A DNA stretch of 64,000 nt from Cellvibrio sp. 79. Its GTDB lineage: Bacteria; Pseudomonadota; Gammaproteobacteria; Pseudomonadales; Cellvibrionaceae. Below the pieces are notes generated by a model. The model saw nothing but the letters and a program-made list of their open reading frames with translations. It was not told the origin of the DNA and made no database searches. Where the stretch lies: assembly GCA_003056245.1 (NCBI GenBank), contig MVDH01000001.1, positions 361,028 through 425,027 on the forward strand, in the 5' to 3' direction. Shown here in pieces: positions 38,301 to 46,900 of the stretch. Each line of letters starts with the position of its first letter. Positions within the stretch are counted from its first letter, which is position 1. The translations under genes and the position numbers were made by a program.

Positions 38301-39236
38301 TTGCTCCTGATTGGATTCGCCCAGTTGATATGTGGTTGTGGCAATTTCGGTATGCGCTGCGGTAATCATTAACCCGAGGATTGCCATGCTGGCGGCGTAA
38401 ATCCAGATCACCCAATAACTTAATTGCCAATCCGGTAATGCGAATGGCCCCAAATGATGCACGCTGGACCAAATTGCCAGAAAACTGAATCCGATGGTGG
38501 TTAGTGCTGAACCGGGCAAACCAAAATTCAGTGCTGCCCAGGCAACACAGACAAAACTGATAAAGGCGATGGGTAAATGAATGTTGTCAGCATAATTATT
38601 CAGCGGGAAACACAGTAAGCCGACGATCAGGCTGATGGTGAATACGATAAAAAAGTCCAGTTTTTGCGCAAGGATTTTATCGATATGTTTTTTATTGATA
38701 TTTGCCAGTAATGGTGTTGCCAGAAATACCCCGAGAGTATCTCCCATCCACCATACCAAGCCTATATAGAGTGCGGACTCCAGCGTCTGGTGTTGTTGCA
38801 AGCTAATGATGATGCCGCCGCTAATTGCAGAAACCAACATGCCCAGCGAGCAAAGGGTTAGAAAACAAAGTGCGTTGTTTCTGTGCAAGTAAGTGATATT
38901 GCAGTTGGCCCAGCGTAGTAGCCATACACTGATAAGTGGTGCGAGGGTATTCGTGGCAGCTAATAATAAATCAGTGATGAAGGATGAGGTGCCGGTGGTC
39001 AGATTTAATAGCAAGGCCGCAAAAAATACTCCCGGCCACAGTCCGGGTGACCAGCGATAGAACGCCGCAACTGCAATGCCGCTGGGCAACCAGAAGAGCG
39101 TGACCTTGTCATTTTCAAAAGGAACATAGAGGCCGAGCCAGCCAGTAAGGCAATATGCCAGGAAAACCAGCAGTAACTGGCTTGCCCTGGATGGAGTGGA
39201 CTGAGAACTTCTTTCACCGGAGGAGGCAAAAAGCAT
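35349..39236 (-). CDS. MASE1-PAS-PAS-PAS-GAF-GGDEF-EAL membrane protein
   Basis: 1295 residues. MASE1 membrane sensor with about eight helices at 15-305, three PAS domains at about 315-430, 440-560 and 575-695, a GAF domain at about 700-855, GGDEF at about 860-1030 and EAL at about 1040-1290. The cyclase site is intact ([14 protein letters not shown]) and the inhibitory I-site RSTD sits five residues before it. The EAL domain keeps the key features, with AELLLRW for EAL-x-RW, [41 protein letters not shown], and EGVET. Both c-di-GMP synthesis and breakdown are therefore possible, controlled by membrane, redox or ligand signals. It is convergent with queC and monocistronic. Confidence 0.93.
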   Translation of the reverse strand: [1295 protein letters not shown]

Positions 39237-39600
39237 GCATCTGTCTCGTTATCGACTTGGACCAAACCTACAACAACCTGGCCTATCACTCCTGATACGC
39301 GTCTTAGATCTTTTCTGTCGCTTACAAGAATTTCTTTAGACCATTAAAGATTTTTTTAAGGATAGGTTAGTTTTGGTACTGTGTCGTGAAAGTTTTTCCT
39401 TACGCAAATTTCCTTCAAGCCCGACATCCTTTGTTGGCCAAATATTTCGGAGGCTTGGGGGGTTGAACTTTTTGCTGATAAATCTAGCAAAAAGATTCTT
39501 TAATAACCAAGCTGTCTTTACCGGTGCGCTATTGTGCACTATTTCAAAAAAAATGCTTGTTTTTTCATTTCAAAACATTATTATACGCGCCTCGCATTTA
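39237..39600. other. 364-base gap upstream of the tRNA-Lys genes
   Basis: Contains the promoter of the tRNA unit at its right end (39557-39584). The first 300 bases are AT-rich; short open frames here run into the tRNA and lack ribosome binding sites. No other element was seen. Confidence 0.5.
39557..39584 (+). promoter_or_regulatory. Promoter of the tRNA-Lys unit
   Basis: TTGTTT (39557-39562) and TATTAT (39579-39584) with a 16-base spacer, about 16 bases before the mature tRNA. The discriminator after the -10 is GC-rich (ACGCGCC), as in stable-RNA promoters under stringent control. Confidence 0.65.
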
Positions 39601-39676
39601 GGGTCGTTAGCTCAGTCGGTAGAGCAGTTGGCTTTTAACCAATTGGTCGCTGGTTCGAATCCAGCACGACCCACCA
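39601..39676 (+). tRNA. tRNA-Lys (TTT), copy 1
   Basis: 76 bases with an encoded CCA end. Acceptor stem GGGTCGT pairs with ACGACCC, D-loop AGCTCAGTCGGTAGAGC, anticodon loop CTTTTAA with anticodon TTT, and T-loop GGTTCGAATCC. All expected invariant positions are present. Identical to copy 2. Confidence 0.98.
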
Positions 39677-39722
39677 CTTAACCAAAGTGTGCTTTGAAAA
39701 GTGTATTTGCGAACCTGATTCA

Positions 39723-39798
39723 GGGTCGTTAGCTCAGTCGGTAGAGCAGTTGGCTTTTAACCAATTGGTCGCTGGTTCGAATCCAGCACGACCCACCA
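39723..39798 (+). tRNA. tRNA-Lys (TTT), copy 2
   Basis: 76 bases, identical to copy 1 across the whole gene including CCA; the 46-base spacer between the two is unique. Likely co-transcribed with copy 1 and ended by the terminator at 39835. Confidence 0.98.
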
Positions 39799-39834
39799 TA
39801 TTCGGTATTGCAATTCATCAGTTGTAATCCAGCT

Positions 39835-39864
39835 AAAAGGGCACTTTAATAAGTGCCCTTTTTT
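39835..39864 (+). terminator. Rho-independent terminator after the tRNA-Lys pair
   Basis: Arms AAAAGGGCACTT (39835-39846) and AAGTGCCCTTTT around a 4-base loop, followed by more T. Twelve pairs; also works in the other direction. Confidence 0.93.
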
Positions 39865-40024
39865 ATTGGTCGTTTGTTTGTACTTGTTTGGATGAATGTT
39901 CGGTGAGTGTTGTTACAAGCTGTCATGTCCGCTGCATGGGTGTGATAAAATTGCGCGCAAATTAACTCATCTTCATATTCGGGTAATGTCCTTAATGGAG
40001 ATGCGTGTTCTCTGAGGCGATTTC

Positions 40025-41080
40025 ATGTCTGAATTTATCAATTTGGCTGCACGCGATTCTGCGGCGCAGGATCTCGTTAAGCAACATCTTGCGCGTGTCT
40101 GGAGCGCTCCACAATATACTCCCGAACAAGAAGCTGAATATAAGCATCGGATTAAATCCCTGCTCAAACAGCATAATGCTGTGTTGGTAGCTCACTACTA
40201 CACTGATCCATTGATTCAGGCGCTGGCGGAAGAAACCGGTGGATGCGTGTCTGACTCATTGGAGATGGCGCGCTTTGGCAAAAATCATTCGGCGGATACC
40301 CTGATTGTTGCCGGTGTGAAGTTTATGGGTGAGACCGCCAAAATCCTCACTCCGGAAAAGCGCGTCCTGATGCCAACCCTTGAGGCGACTTGTTCGTTGG
40401 ATCTGGGTTGCCCTATTGATGAGTTCTCAGCATTTTGCGACCAGCATCCCGATCGCACGGTAGTAGTGTATGCCAATACCTCCGCTGCAGTAAAAGCGCG
40501 CGCGGATTGGGTCGTGACCTCTAGTATTGCGCTGGATGTGGTGGATTACCTGGATCGCCAGGGTAAAAAAATCCTTTGGGCGCCGGACAAGCATCTGGGA
40601 GCCTATGTGCAGCAAAAAACCGGCGCCGATGTATTGCTCTGGGATGGTGCTTGTATCGTTCATGAGGAGTTCAAGGCTAAAGGCGTTGAAGACCTGAAAT
40701 TGTTGTATCCCGATGCGGCGGTATTGGTTCATCCCGAATCACCCAAAGCGGTGGTGGAACTCGCTGATGTGGTGGGTTCCACCTCACAACTGATCAAGGC
40801 GGCGCAAACCCTGCCTAATCGCGAATTTATCGTGGCCACTGATCAAGGTATTTTCTACAAGATGCAGCAGGTCAACCCCGATAAGGTTTTCCATATTGCA
40901 CCCACGGCGGGCAGTGGTGCTACTTGCCGTTCTTGCGCCAATTGTCCGTGGATGGCAATGAATGTGCTGGATAACCTCGCATCAGTATTTGAGCGGGCTG
41001 ACAATGAAATTCATGTGGATCTGGAGCTCGGCAAGCGGGCAATGATTCCCTTGCGGCGCATGCTGGATTTCAAAAAATAA
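40025..41080 (+). CDS. nadA: Quinolinate synthase
   Basis: 351 residues, [4Fe-4S] enzyme that condenses iminoaspartate with dihydroxyacetone phosphate to quinolinate in NAD synthesis. Three cluster cysteines are recognisable in [11 protein letters not shown], in the [11 protein letters not shown] region and in [17 protein letters not shown]. Other signatures: [20 protein letters not shown] and [17 protein letters not shown] lies 8 bases before ATG. The queC/tRNA-Lys/nadA neighbourhood is conserved with Pseudomonas. Monocistronic, with a gap of 128 bases before dapA. Confidence 0.96.
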   Translation: MSEFINLAARDSAAQDLVKQHLARVWSAPQYTPEQEAEYKHRIKSLLKQHNAVLVAHYYTDPLIQALAEETGGCVSDSLEMARFGKNHSADTLIVAGVKFMGETAKILTPEKRVLMPTLEATCSLDLGCPIDEFSAFCDQHPDRTVVVYANTSAAVKARADWVVTSSIALDVVDYLDRQGKKILWAPDKHLGAYVQQKTGADVLLWDGACIVHEEFKAKGVEDLKLLYPDAAVLVHPESPKAVVELADVVGSTSQLIKAAQTLPNREFIVATDQGIFYKMQQVNPDKVFHIAPTAGSGATCRSCANCPWMAMNVLDNLASVFERADNEIHVDLELGKRAMIPLRRMLDFKK

Positions 41081-41208
41081 GTATTCGTGTATCTTCGCCG
41101 TGTTTTGCTTGTTTCGCGCTGGTCCACTCAGTACCATTGCGCCTCTTTAATTTGATTAACTCATTTTTTTGTATTGCTAACCGTTGTCGTTAGCTAATGG
41201 AGACCCCG

Positions 41209-42081
41209 ATGATTCAAGGCAGTATGGTTGCCCTGGTTACCCCGATGCATGCAGATAACTCCCTCGATTGGGCCGCACTGCATAAATTGGTGGACTGGCA
41301 TCTGGAGCAGGGGACCCATGCAATTGTTGCAGTAGGTACTACGGGTGAGTCTGCAACCTTGAATGTTGAGGAGCATTTGGCGGTTATCAAAAAAGTGGTT
41401 GATCAGGTAAATGGTCGTATTCCGGTCATTGCTGGTACCGGCGCAAACTCTACTTCTGAAGCTGTCGAGTTAACCCAGGCAGCCAAAGATGCTGGCGCTG
41501 ATGCCTGCTTGCTGGTCACACCTTATTACAACAAGCCTACCCAGGAAGGCCTGGTGTTGCATCACACTCATATCGCGCGTGCAGTTGCCATCCCTCAAAT
41601 TCTTTATAACGTCCCTGGTCGCACCGGTGTTGATATGAAGCCGGAAACTGCCCTGCGCCTTGCCTCTGTGCCCAATATTATTGGTATTAAGGAAGCGACC
41701 GGTGATCTTGTTCGGGCAAAATTGCTGATTGATGAAGCTCCTGGTGATTTTGCGATTATTTCAGGCGACGACGCGACTGCCGTCGATTTAATTCTTTTGG
41801 GGGGCAAAGGGGATATTTCTGTCACCGCGAATGTCGTACCTGCGGCCATTGCACGTATGTGTGAATTGGCACTGGCAGGTAAGGCGGAAGAAGCGCGTGC
41901 AATTAATGAGCGTCTCTTGCCTTTGCATACTGCCATGTTTGTGGAATCCAACCCGATTCCTGTGAAATGGGCCGTTGAACAATTGGGCCTGATTCAACCG
42001 GGTATTCGCCTGCCTCTGACCCGTCTGTCTGAGCAGTATCACCAACAGGTTAAAACGGCGCTGCAGGCTGCCAACGCATAA
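41209..42081 (+). CDS. dapA: 4-hydroxy-tetrahydrodipicolinate synthase
   Basis: 290 residues from the ATG at 41209, which has GGAG 6 bases before it; the ATG at 41197 overlaps that site. It condenses pyruvate with aspartate semialdehyde, the first step of the lysine/diaminopimelate branch. The Schiff-base lysine is in IGIKEATGDL (about Lys161), the catalytic tyrosine is Tyr133 (LYNVPGRTG), and VGTTGESATL binds substrate. Cytoplasmic tetramer. First of the dapA-bamC-MBL-purC string. Confidence 0.96.
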   Translation: MIQGSMVALVTPMHADNSLDWAALHKLVDWHLEQGTHAIVAVGTTGESATLNVEEHLAVIKKVVDQVNGRIPVIAGTGANSTSEAVELTQAAKDAGADACLLVTPYYNKPTQEGLVLHHTHIARAVAIPQILYNVPGRTGVDMKPETALRLASVPNIIGIKEATGDLVRAKLLIDEAPGDFAIISGDDATAVDLILLGGKGDISVTANVVPAAIARMCELALAGKAEEARAINERLLPLHTAMFVESNPIPVKWAVEQLGLIQPGIRLPLTRLSEQYHQQVKTALQAANA

Positions 42082-42114
42082 GTGTTGTCTTGCTTGCTGC
42101 CGATGAGATGATTC

Positions 42115-43329
42115 ATGAGTCCTATTAAAAAAATGGCTATAACAAAAACCAAATTCTTTGGTGTCACGCGCGCCCTCACATTGCTTTGCGTTTTGGGGCT
42201 GGGTTTTTCATTGTCGGGTTGCGGCATGTTTTTCGGTGAGGAAGGTGTTTTCCGCAATCGTGAAGCTGATTATTTGAAAGCGGACAATATTCCGCCATTA
42301 GTCCTTCCTCCGGGTAAAAAGTCTGAAACGATGGGGGAGTTGTATCCAATTCCTCCTATTACTGCTTCGGATTTTGGTTATGACCCCGATGCAGATAATT
42401 ACGAAATTCCTCGTCCTATGCCGTTGGCCGCTAACTCTGAACAGGAAAATGTCAAAATCCAGCGTGTAGGTGGCGAAAGCTGGATTCTGATTAATGCAGC
42501 ACCTGGAGAAGTGTGGCCAAGAATTCGCAACTTCCTCAATGTAAATACCCTGGCGGTAAGCAAGGCAGATATTGGTAAAGGCATCATCGAAACAAGTTGG
42601 CTGCAATTCAAAACTGATTTGAACACCTATGATCGCTATCGTATGCAGATTGATCAGGGCGTGCAGCCAGATACCACGGAAATTCATATCACGCACATGA
42701 GTGTTCCAACGACCGAAAAACCCACGGTTGATACTCCCTGGCCGAAGCGTTCCGTTAACGCCGAGCGTGAAAAGTGGTTACTTGATGAATTGGCAGCGAC
42801 TCTGGCGAGCGAAACAGGCGAGGGTGGTACTTCCTTGTTGGCGCAGGATATCGGTGGCTCCGTAAAAGCTAACTTAAGCATGGTCAGTGGTGAGCCATTG
42901 ATGATAATTAAGCTGGATAGAGTGCGTGCACTGGCAACCTTGAGTTATGCAGCTAAAAAAGACGGTTTCACCACCTTTGATGTCGATGGTGAAGCTGGCT
43001 TCTACTACGTCGAATATATAAACCCGGAAGAGAATAAGCCGGGTTGGCTAAAGCGCTTGTTCCGTATCGGTTTGAACCCCAAGCCTCCTGTATCGCCTTA
43101 TACGCTGGAACAATTAAAAGGTAATCTGCCGGCGGGTGAAGCATTTGAAAAAGCACCGCGTTCGGATCGGGACGAAGAAAAGGTTAATCCTGATGCGCCG
43201 GGTTATATTTTGGTTATTACCGGTTCGGACAATAACTTTGTGGTGCGCGCGCGCGATCCGTACGGTAAGCGTTTGACGACCCATGAGGCGCGTGAGCTAC
43301 TGACTGTTTTGCGTAAAAACCTGATTTAA
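42115..43329 (+). CDS. bamC: Outer membrane assembly lipoprotein BamC
   Basis: 404 residues. Signal peptide with lipobox LSGC at about Cys36. After the lipid anchor comes the unstructured BamC segment that binds BamD (READYLKADNIPPLVLPPG), then two helix-grip domains, the first around GGESWILINAAPGEVWPRIRNFL and the second around SGEPLMIIKLDRVRALATLSYA. It is a non-essential part of the BAM complex that inserts beta-barrel proteins. Longer than E. coli BamC (344). The dapA-bamC order is classic. Its stop overlaps the next start by one base. Confidence 0.93.
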   Translation: MSPIKKMAITKTKFFGVTRALTLLCVLGLGFSLSGCGMFFGEEGVFRNREADYLKADNIPPLVLPPGKKSETMGELYPIPPITASDFGYDPDADNYEIPRPMPLAANSEQENVKIQRVGGESWILINAAPGEVWPRIRNFLNVNTLAVSKADIGKGIIETSWLQFKTDLNTYDRYRMQIDQGVQPDTTEIHITHMSVPTTEKPTVDTPWPKRSVNAEREKWLLDELAATLASETGEGGTSLLAQDIGGSVKANLSMVSGEPLMIIKLDRVRALATLSYAAKKDGFTTFDVDGEAGFYYVEYINPEENKPGWLKRLFRIGLNPKPPVSPYTLEQLKGNLPAGEAFEKAPRSDRDEEKVNPDAPGYILVITGSDNNFVVRARDPYGKRLTTHEARELLTVLRKNLI

Positions 43330-44099
43330 TGACGGCGTCACTGCGTTTTGCTTCATTGGGAAGTGGTAGTCGGGGTAATTCGACACTGGTGGAGTGGAAT
43401 TCGGGGACGCTGCTGATTGATTGCGGTTTCAGTGTTAAGGAAACCAACCAGCGTTTAGAGCGATTGGGAAAGCGTGCGGAGGATTTGACGGCGATATTGG
43501 TCACTCATGAGCATGCCGATCATATCAAAGGAGTTGCGCCTCTTTCCCGTCGTTATAATTTGCCGGTGTATATGACACCGGGAACTTATCAAAGCCGTGA
43601 TCTGGGTGTGTTGCCGGATTTGCGTTTGATAGAAGGTTATGCCCCCTTTGAATTGGCTCAGCTTAAAATAATCCCGGTTGCGGTTCCCCATGATGCGCGT
43701 GAACCGGCTCAGTTTATCTTTGAGTGTCTGGGGATCAGGCTCGGTGTATTAACGGATTTGGGTAGTATCACCGCTCATGTGGAAGGGTATTACCAGGATC
43801 TGGATGCGATGGTGCTTGAAGCTAATCATGATCCTTTTATGCTGGCTTCCGGCCCATATCCGCCATCGCTAAAGCAGCGTGTCGGTGGTTTGTGGGGGCA
43901 TTTGAGCAACCAGCAGGCAGCGGGTTTCTTACAGCGATTGAATTGCGCCCGATTGCAGCATTTGGTTGTGGCTCATATTAGCCAGCAAAATAATTCGCTG
44001 GAGCTAGCCCAGGCTGCTCTGGCACCTGTCACGGCCGAGGTTAAACAAATAACCTATGCCTGCCAGAACCAGGGTTTCGACTGGTTATCGGTTTATTAA
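43329..44099 (+). CDS. MBL-fold metallo-hydrolase (YycJ/PA1012-type)
   Basis: 256 residues, ATG overlapping the bamC stop (TAATG). Metallo-beta-lactamase fold: [14 protein letters not shown] at the N-terminus, metal motif THEHADH at about 59-65, further ligands in [15 protein letters not shown] and VVAHIS. Family members are single-domain hydrolases, with a related Firmicute protein (YycJ/WalJ) having nuclease activity; the substrate here is unknown. Cytoplasmic. Conserved neighbourhood between bamC and purC in pseudomonads and relatives. Confidence 0.9.
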   Translation: MTASLRFASLGSGSRGNSTLVEWNSGTLLIDCGFSVKETNQRLERLGKRAEDLTAILVTHEHADHIKGVAPLSRRYNLPVYMTPGTYQSRDLGVLPDLRLIEGYAPFELAQLKIIPVAVPHDAREPAQFIFECLGIRLGVLTDLGSITAHVEGYYQDLDAMVLEANHDPFMLASGPYPPSLKQRVGGLWGHLSNQQAAGFLQRLNCARLQHLVVAHISQQNNSLELAQAALAPVTAEVKQITYACQNQGFDWLSVY

Positions 44100-44130
44100 T
44101 TTTTATCTTTCAGACATAGCAGGTCTATCA

Positions 44131-44841
44131 ATGGAAAAGCGCGAACAACTCTACGCTGGCAAAGCCAAATCTATTTTCGGAACCGATGATCCGGATCACG
44201 TAATCATGCTGTTCCGCAATGACACTTCAGCGTTTGATGGCAAGCGTGTGGAGCAGTTGGATCGCAAAGGTATGGTGAACAATAAATTCAATGCGTTCAT
44301 CATGACTAAGCTGCAAGACGCGGGCATTCCCACTCACTTTGTTAAGCAATTATCGGATACGGAATCTCTGGTAAAAACTATGAAGATGATTCCGGTTGAG
44401 TGTGTGGTGCGTAACCTTGCCGCTGGTTCTCTGGTGCGTCGTTTGGGCGTGCAGGAAGGTTTGGAATTGAATCCTCCAACCTTTGAATTGTTCTTGAAAA
44501 ATGATGCTCTGGGTGACCCCATGGTTAATGAATACCATGTTCAATCCTTTGGTTGGGCCACTGCTGAACAGTTAATACGCATGAAAGAATTAACCTTCAA
44601 GATTAATGCAGTACTGAAGGATTTGTTTGCTGCGGGCAATATGTTACTGGTGGATTTCAAAGTTGAATTTGGAATTCACAAAGGTGAAGTGATTCTTGGC
44701 GACGAGTTCTCACCAGACGGTTGCCGTTTGTGGGATAAAGACACCCGTGAAAAGCTGGATAAGGATCGCTTCCGTCAGAACCTGGGTAATGTGGTTGAGT
44801 CATATGAGCTGGTTGGACAGCGTCTGGGCTTAACGTTTTAA
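44131..44841 (+). CDS. purC: Phosphoribosylaminoimidazole-succinocarboxamide synthase
   Basis: 236 residues from the ATG at 44131 ([16 protein letters not shown]), the standard family start with AGG 8 bases upstream; the frame is open from 44056 inside the previous gene. It ligates aspartate to CAIR in purine synthesis. Motifs: [36 protein letters not shown] and [13 protein letters not shown]. Cytoplasmic. Last gene of the dapA string, followed by a terminator. Confidence 0.97.
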   Translation: MEKREQLYAGKAKSIFGTDDPDHVIMLFRNDTSAFDGKRVEQLDRKGMVNNKFNAFIMTKLQDAGIPTHFVKQLSDTESLVKTMKMIPVECVVRNLAAGSLVRRLGVQEGLELNPPTFELFLKNDALGDPMVNEYHVQSFGWATAEQLIRMKELTFKINAVLKDLFAAGNMLLVDFKVEFGIHKGEVILGDEFSPDGCRLWDKDTREKLDKDRFRQNLGNVVESYELVGQRLGLTF

Positions 44842-44856
44842 TTTGCCTTGCTGCAG

Positions 44857-44883
44857 CAAAAAGGGGCAGTAGCCCCTTTTTTT
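44857..44883 (+). terminator. Rho-independent terminator after purC
   Basis: Stem AAAAAGGGGC / GCCCCTTTTT with a short AGTA loop and a T run to 44883. Confidence 0.9.
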
Positions 44884-44993
44884 ATACACAGATTGTGTGT
44901 GATAAAGCGCAGCAGTGAATTTTGATGAATCCTATCTATACTCAACAATAATCTTGGCCAGGCCGGAAGGCTTCCCAATATGGAGAATCGACT

Positions 44994-45269
44994 GTGAACG
45001 AACGCCGCTTATTTGAGCGCACCTCAACCTCGGTGCGTGTTGAAATGTCCCATCCGAGTTTTGGAACTATTGTTGGTTTTGCCAAGGATATTTCTGACGG
45101 TGGTGCTCAGGTGCAAATTGAAAACCAGGTTTGCCCACCAGTAGGTACTGAAGTATCGGTAAAATTTAAAAAAGCCGTAGGGGCAATAAATGCAGAGCCT
45201 GTGCGTATGCGTGTTGTGCATCAATTACGTAATACTATCGGTTTAATGTTTGTGCGCGGTGCTACCTGA
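44994..45269 (+). CDS. Single-domain PilZ protein
   Basis: 91 residues from a GTG at 44994 with GGAG 8 bases before it. The c-di-GMP-binding motifs of PilZ are both present: R-x-x-x-R in RRLFER at the N-terminus and D-x-S-x-x-G in DISDGG at about residue 30. No membrane segment. It should bind c-di-GMP and pass the signal to a partner, fitting the several cyclase and phosphodiesterase genes in this window. Convergent with the leucine-rich-repeat lipoprotein gene. Confidence 0.88.
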   Translation: MNERRLFERTSTSVRVEMSHPSFGTIVGFAKDISDGGAQVQIENQVCPPVGTEVSVKFKKAVGAINAEPVRMRVVHQLRNTIGLMFVRGAT

Positions 45270-45277
45270 TTTTATTA

Positions 45278-45297
45278 CGCCCCGCGCTCGCGGGGCG
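45278..45297. terminator. GC-rich hairpin between the convergent PilZ and lipoprotein genes
   Basis: Arms CGCCCCGCG (45278-45286) and CGCGGGGCG (45289-45297) with a 2-base loop, right after the PilZ stop. The T run is poor on both sides, so the strength of termination is uncertain. Confidence 0.5.
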
Positions 45298-45321
45298 CTC
45301 CCCTTCCTGGTTAATTCAATG

Positions 45322-45849
45322 TCATCCGCTTTTTTTGCAGTGCTCAGGTAATTTCAATTGCGGTTTGAGAGAGGCCAGGTTTTGCGCAAGCTGATATAGA
45401 TCCTTACAAGCCATGTTCGGATTGCCAGTCAGATCCAATGTCTGTAAATGCAATAAGTTTAGAAGCGGTGCAGGATTTTTAATCTGATTGTTGGTCAACA
45501 CCAACACTTCCGTGCGTCCCAGTTTTCCCAGTTCGCTGATATCACTTAGCTGGTTATTGGCAAGGTTTAGTTCGGCCAGTGCAAAAAACTTATCCAGGCC
45601 TGCAACGGAGGTTATTCCTGCATTGCTGCAATTCAAGCGAATTAATTCTTCTGCTTTGGTGATGTTTAAATCAGAAATTGTTTGTTCGACGCAAACTTTC
45701 AGCTTTTCATCTGCGATCTGATAGTTTTTAAATAACGGCGCAGGGGTATAGACAGTTTTATCGTTGACGCTCACTGAATAATTTTTACAACTGATTAGAG
45801 CAGCGCTGCAAAGCAACGTGAACACCAGTAACGGAAATTGAATTCGCAT
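45322..45849 (-). CDS. Leucine-rich-repeat lipoprotein
   Basis: 175 residues. Signal peptide with lipobox LISC (Cys21). Residues about 75-165 carry four to five leucine-rich repeats (IRLNCSNAGITSVAGLDKF, LAELNLANNQLSDISEL, EVLVLTNNQIKNPAPLL, LQTLDLTGNPNMACKDL) of the bacterial SDS22-like kind. Probably a membrane-anchored periplasmic or surface protein-interaction module; partner unknown. Single gene. Confidence 0.82.
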   Translation of the reverse strand: MRIQFPLLVFTLLCSAALISCKNYSVSVNDKTVYTPAPLFKNYQIADEKLKVCVEQTISDLNITKAEELIRLNCSNAGITSVAGLDKFFALAELNLANNQLSDISELGKLGRTEVLVLTNNQIKNPAPLLNLLHLQTLDLTGNPNMACKDLYQLAQNLASLKPQLKLPEHCKKSG

Positions 45850-46089
45850 AATACTTGTCCTGTAGTTTCTGATAGGGAAATTCCTATGATTTCTGAAATT
45901 GTGACTTGGTGTTCACTTTAAACAGATGGCCGGATTACAGCAATGTTAGAATCTAAAATTCAGTATGGGTTCAGTTGTTGTCATCGACAATTCATTCACA
46001 CCAGCTATGATTTTGCTGCCCACTGTAAACATTTATGCTGTTTGCAGGTCTGAAAAAAAACAATATGTTTGTTCTATTGGAGATTTACT

Positions 46090-46749
46090 ATGAAATATCT
46101 AATTGCCTTGATTCTGTCTATCGGTCTGATTGGTTGTACAACTACAGATCCTTACACTGGCGAACAAAAAACCAGTAAAACCGCTAAAGGCGCAGGTATC
46201 GGTGCAATCGCAGGTGCTGTGTTGGGAGCGGCAACTGGCGACAACGCTAAGGATCGTCGTGAGCGTGCACTTAAGGGTGGCCTTATTGGCGGTGCGATTG
46301 GTGGCGGTGTAGGTAATTATATGGATCGCCAGGAGAAAAAATTGCGCGAGGAATTACAAGGTACCGGTGTACAAGTGCAGCGTGATGGTAACAACCTGAC
46401 ATTGATCATGCCCGGCAATATTACCTTCAACACTAACAGTGCTGATATTCGCTCTAACTTTTATGATGTTCTCAATTCGGTTGCCAAGGTATTGGCGGAA
46501 TTTAACCAAACGTCAATTCGCGTAACAGGCCATACTGACTCAACCGGCGGCGATAAAATTAACCAGCCTTTGAGTGAGCGTCGTGCAGACAGCGTAGCTA
46601 CATACCTGCGCAGCCAAAAGGTTAACAGTGCACGTATCCAGTCTTATGGTTATGGTTCACGTTATCCCGTTGCCAGCAACGATACTGCAACCGGTCGTGA
46701 ACAAAACCGTCGTGTAGAGCTGGAGTTGGTTCCTAACGAAAGCAATTAA
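46090..46749 (+). CDS. OmpA-family lipoprotein, YiaD-like
   Basis: 219 residues from the ATG at 46090 with GGAG 8 bases upstream; the ATG at 46069 does not give a signal peptide. Lipobox LIGC (Cys16). Residues 30-90 form a glycine-zipper-like segment (GAGIGAIAGAVLGAATGD, GGLIGGAIGGGVGNYMD); the C-terminal OmpA domain at about 110-215 has the peptidoglycan-binding TGHTDSTGGDKINQPLSERRADSV. It anchors the outer membrane to peptidoglycan and closely resembles E. coli YiaD. Closed by a terminator. Confidence 0.92.
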   Translation: MKYLIALILSIGLIGCTTTDPYTGEQKTSKTAKGAGIGAIAGAVLGAATGDNAKDRRERALKGGLIGGAIGGGVGNYMDRQEKKLREELQGTGVQVQRDGNNLTLIMPGNITFNTNSADIRSNFYDVLNSVAKVLAEFNQTSIRVTGHTDSTGGDKINQPLSERRADSVATYLRSQKVNSARIQSYGYGSRYPVASNDTATGREQNRRVELELVPNESN

Positions 46750-46773
46750 TTCCTGCGATATTTTTTGCCCTGC

Positions 46774-46806
46774 AAAAGGCCGCTCGGGAAACCGGGCGGC
46801 TTTTTT
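46774..46806 (+). terminator. Rho-independent terminator after the OmpA-like gene
   Basis: Imperfect stem AAAAGGCCGCTCGG / CCGGGCGGCTTTTTT with a short A-rich loop and a T run. Confidence 0.85.
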
Positions 46807-46900
46807 CTTGGATCGAAAACGGCGCAGTAGCAATAATTGCGACCCGCATTACTACCATGGATAATGCTTGCTCTCCTTTTCCTCTTATTTGTGTTTGCTC

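Noticed and set aside
39373-39681. Open frame covering the first tRNA-Lys gene.
   Set aside because: It runs through a tRNA and its promoter, without a start site.
41081-41208. Possible lysine riboswitch before dapA.
   Set aside because: The gap of 128 bases is too short for the known class and shows no conserved core.
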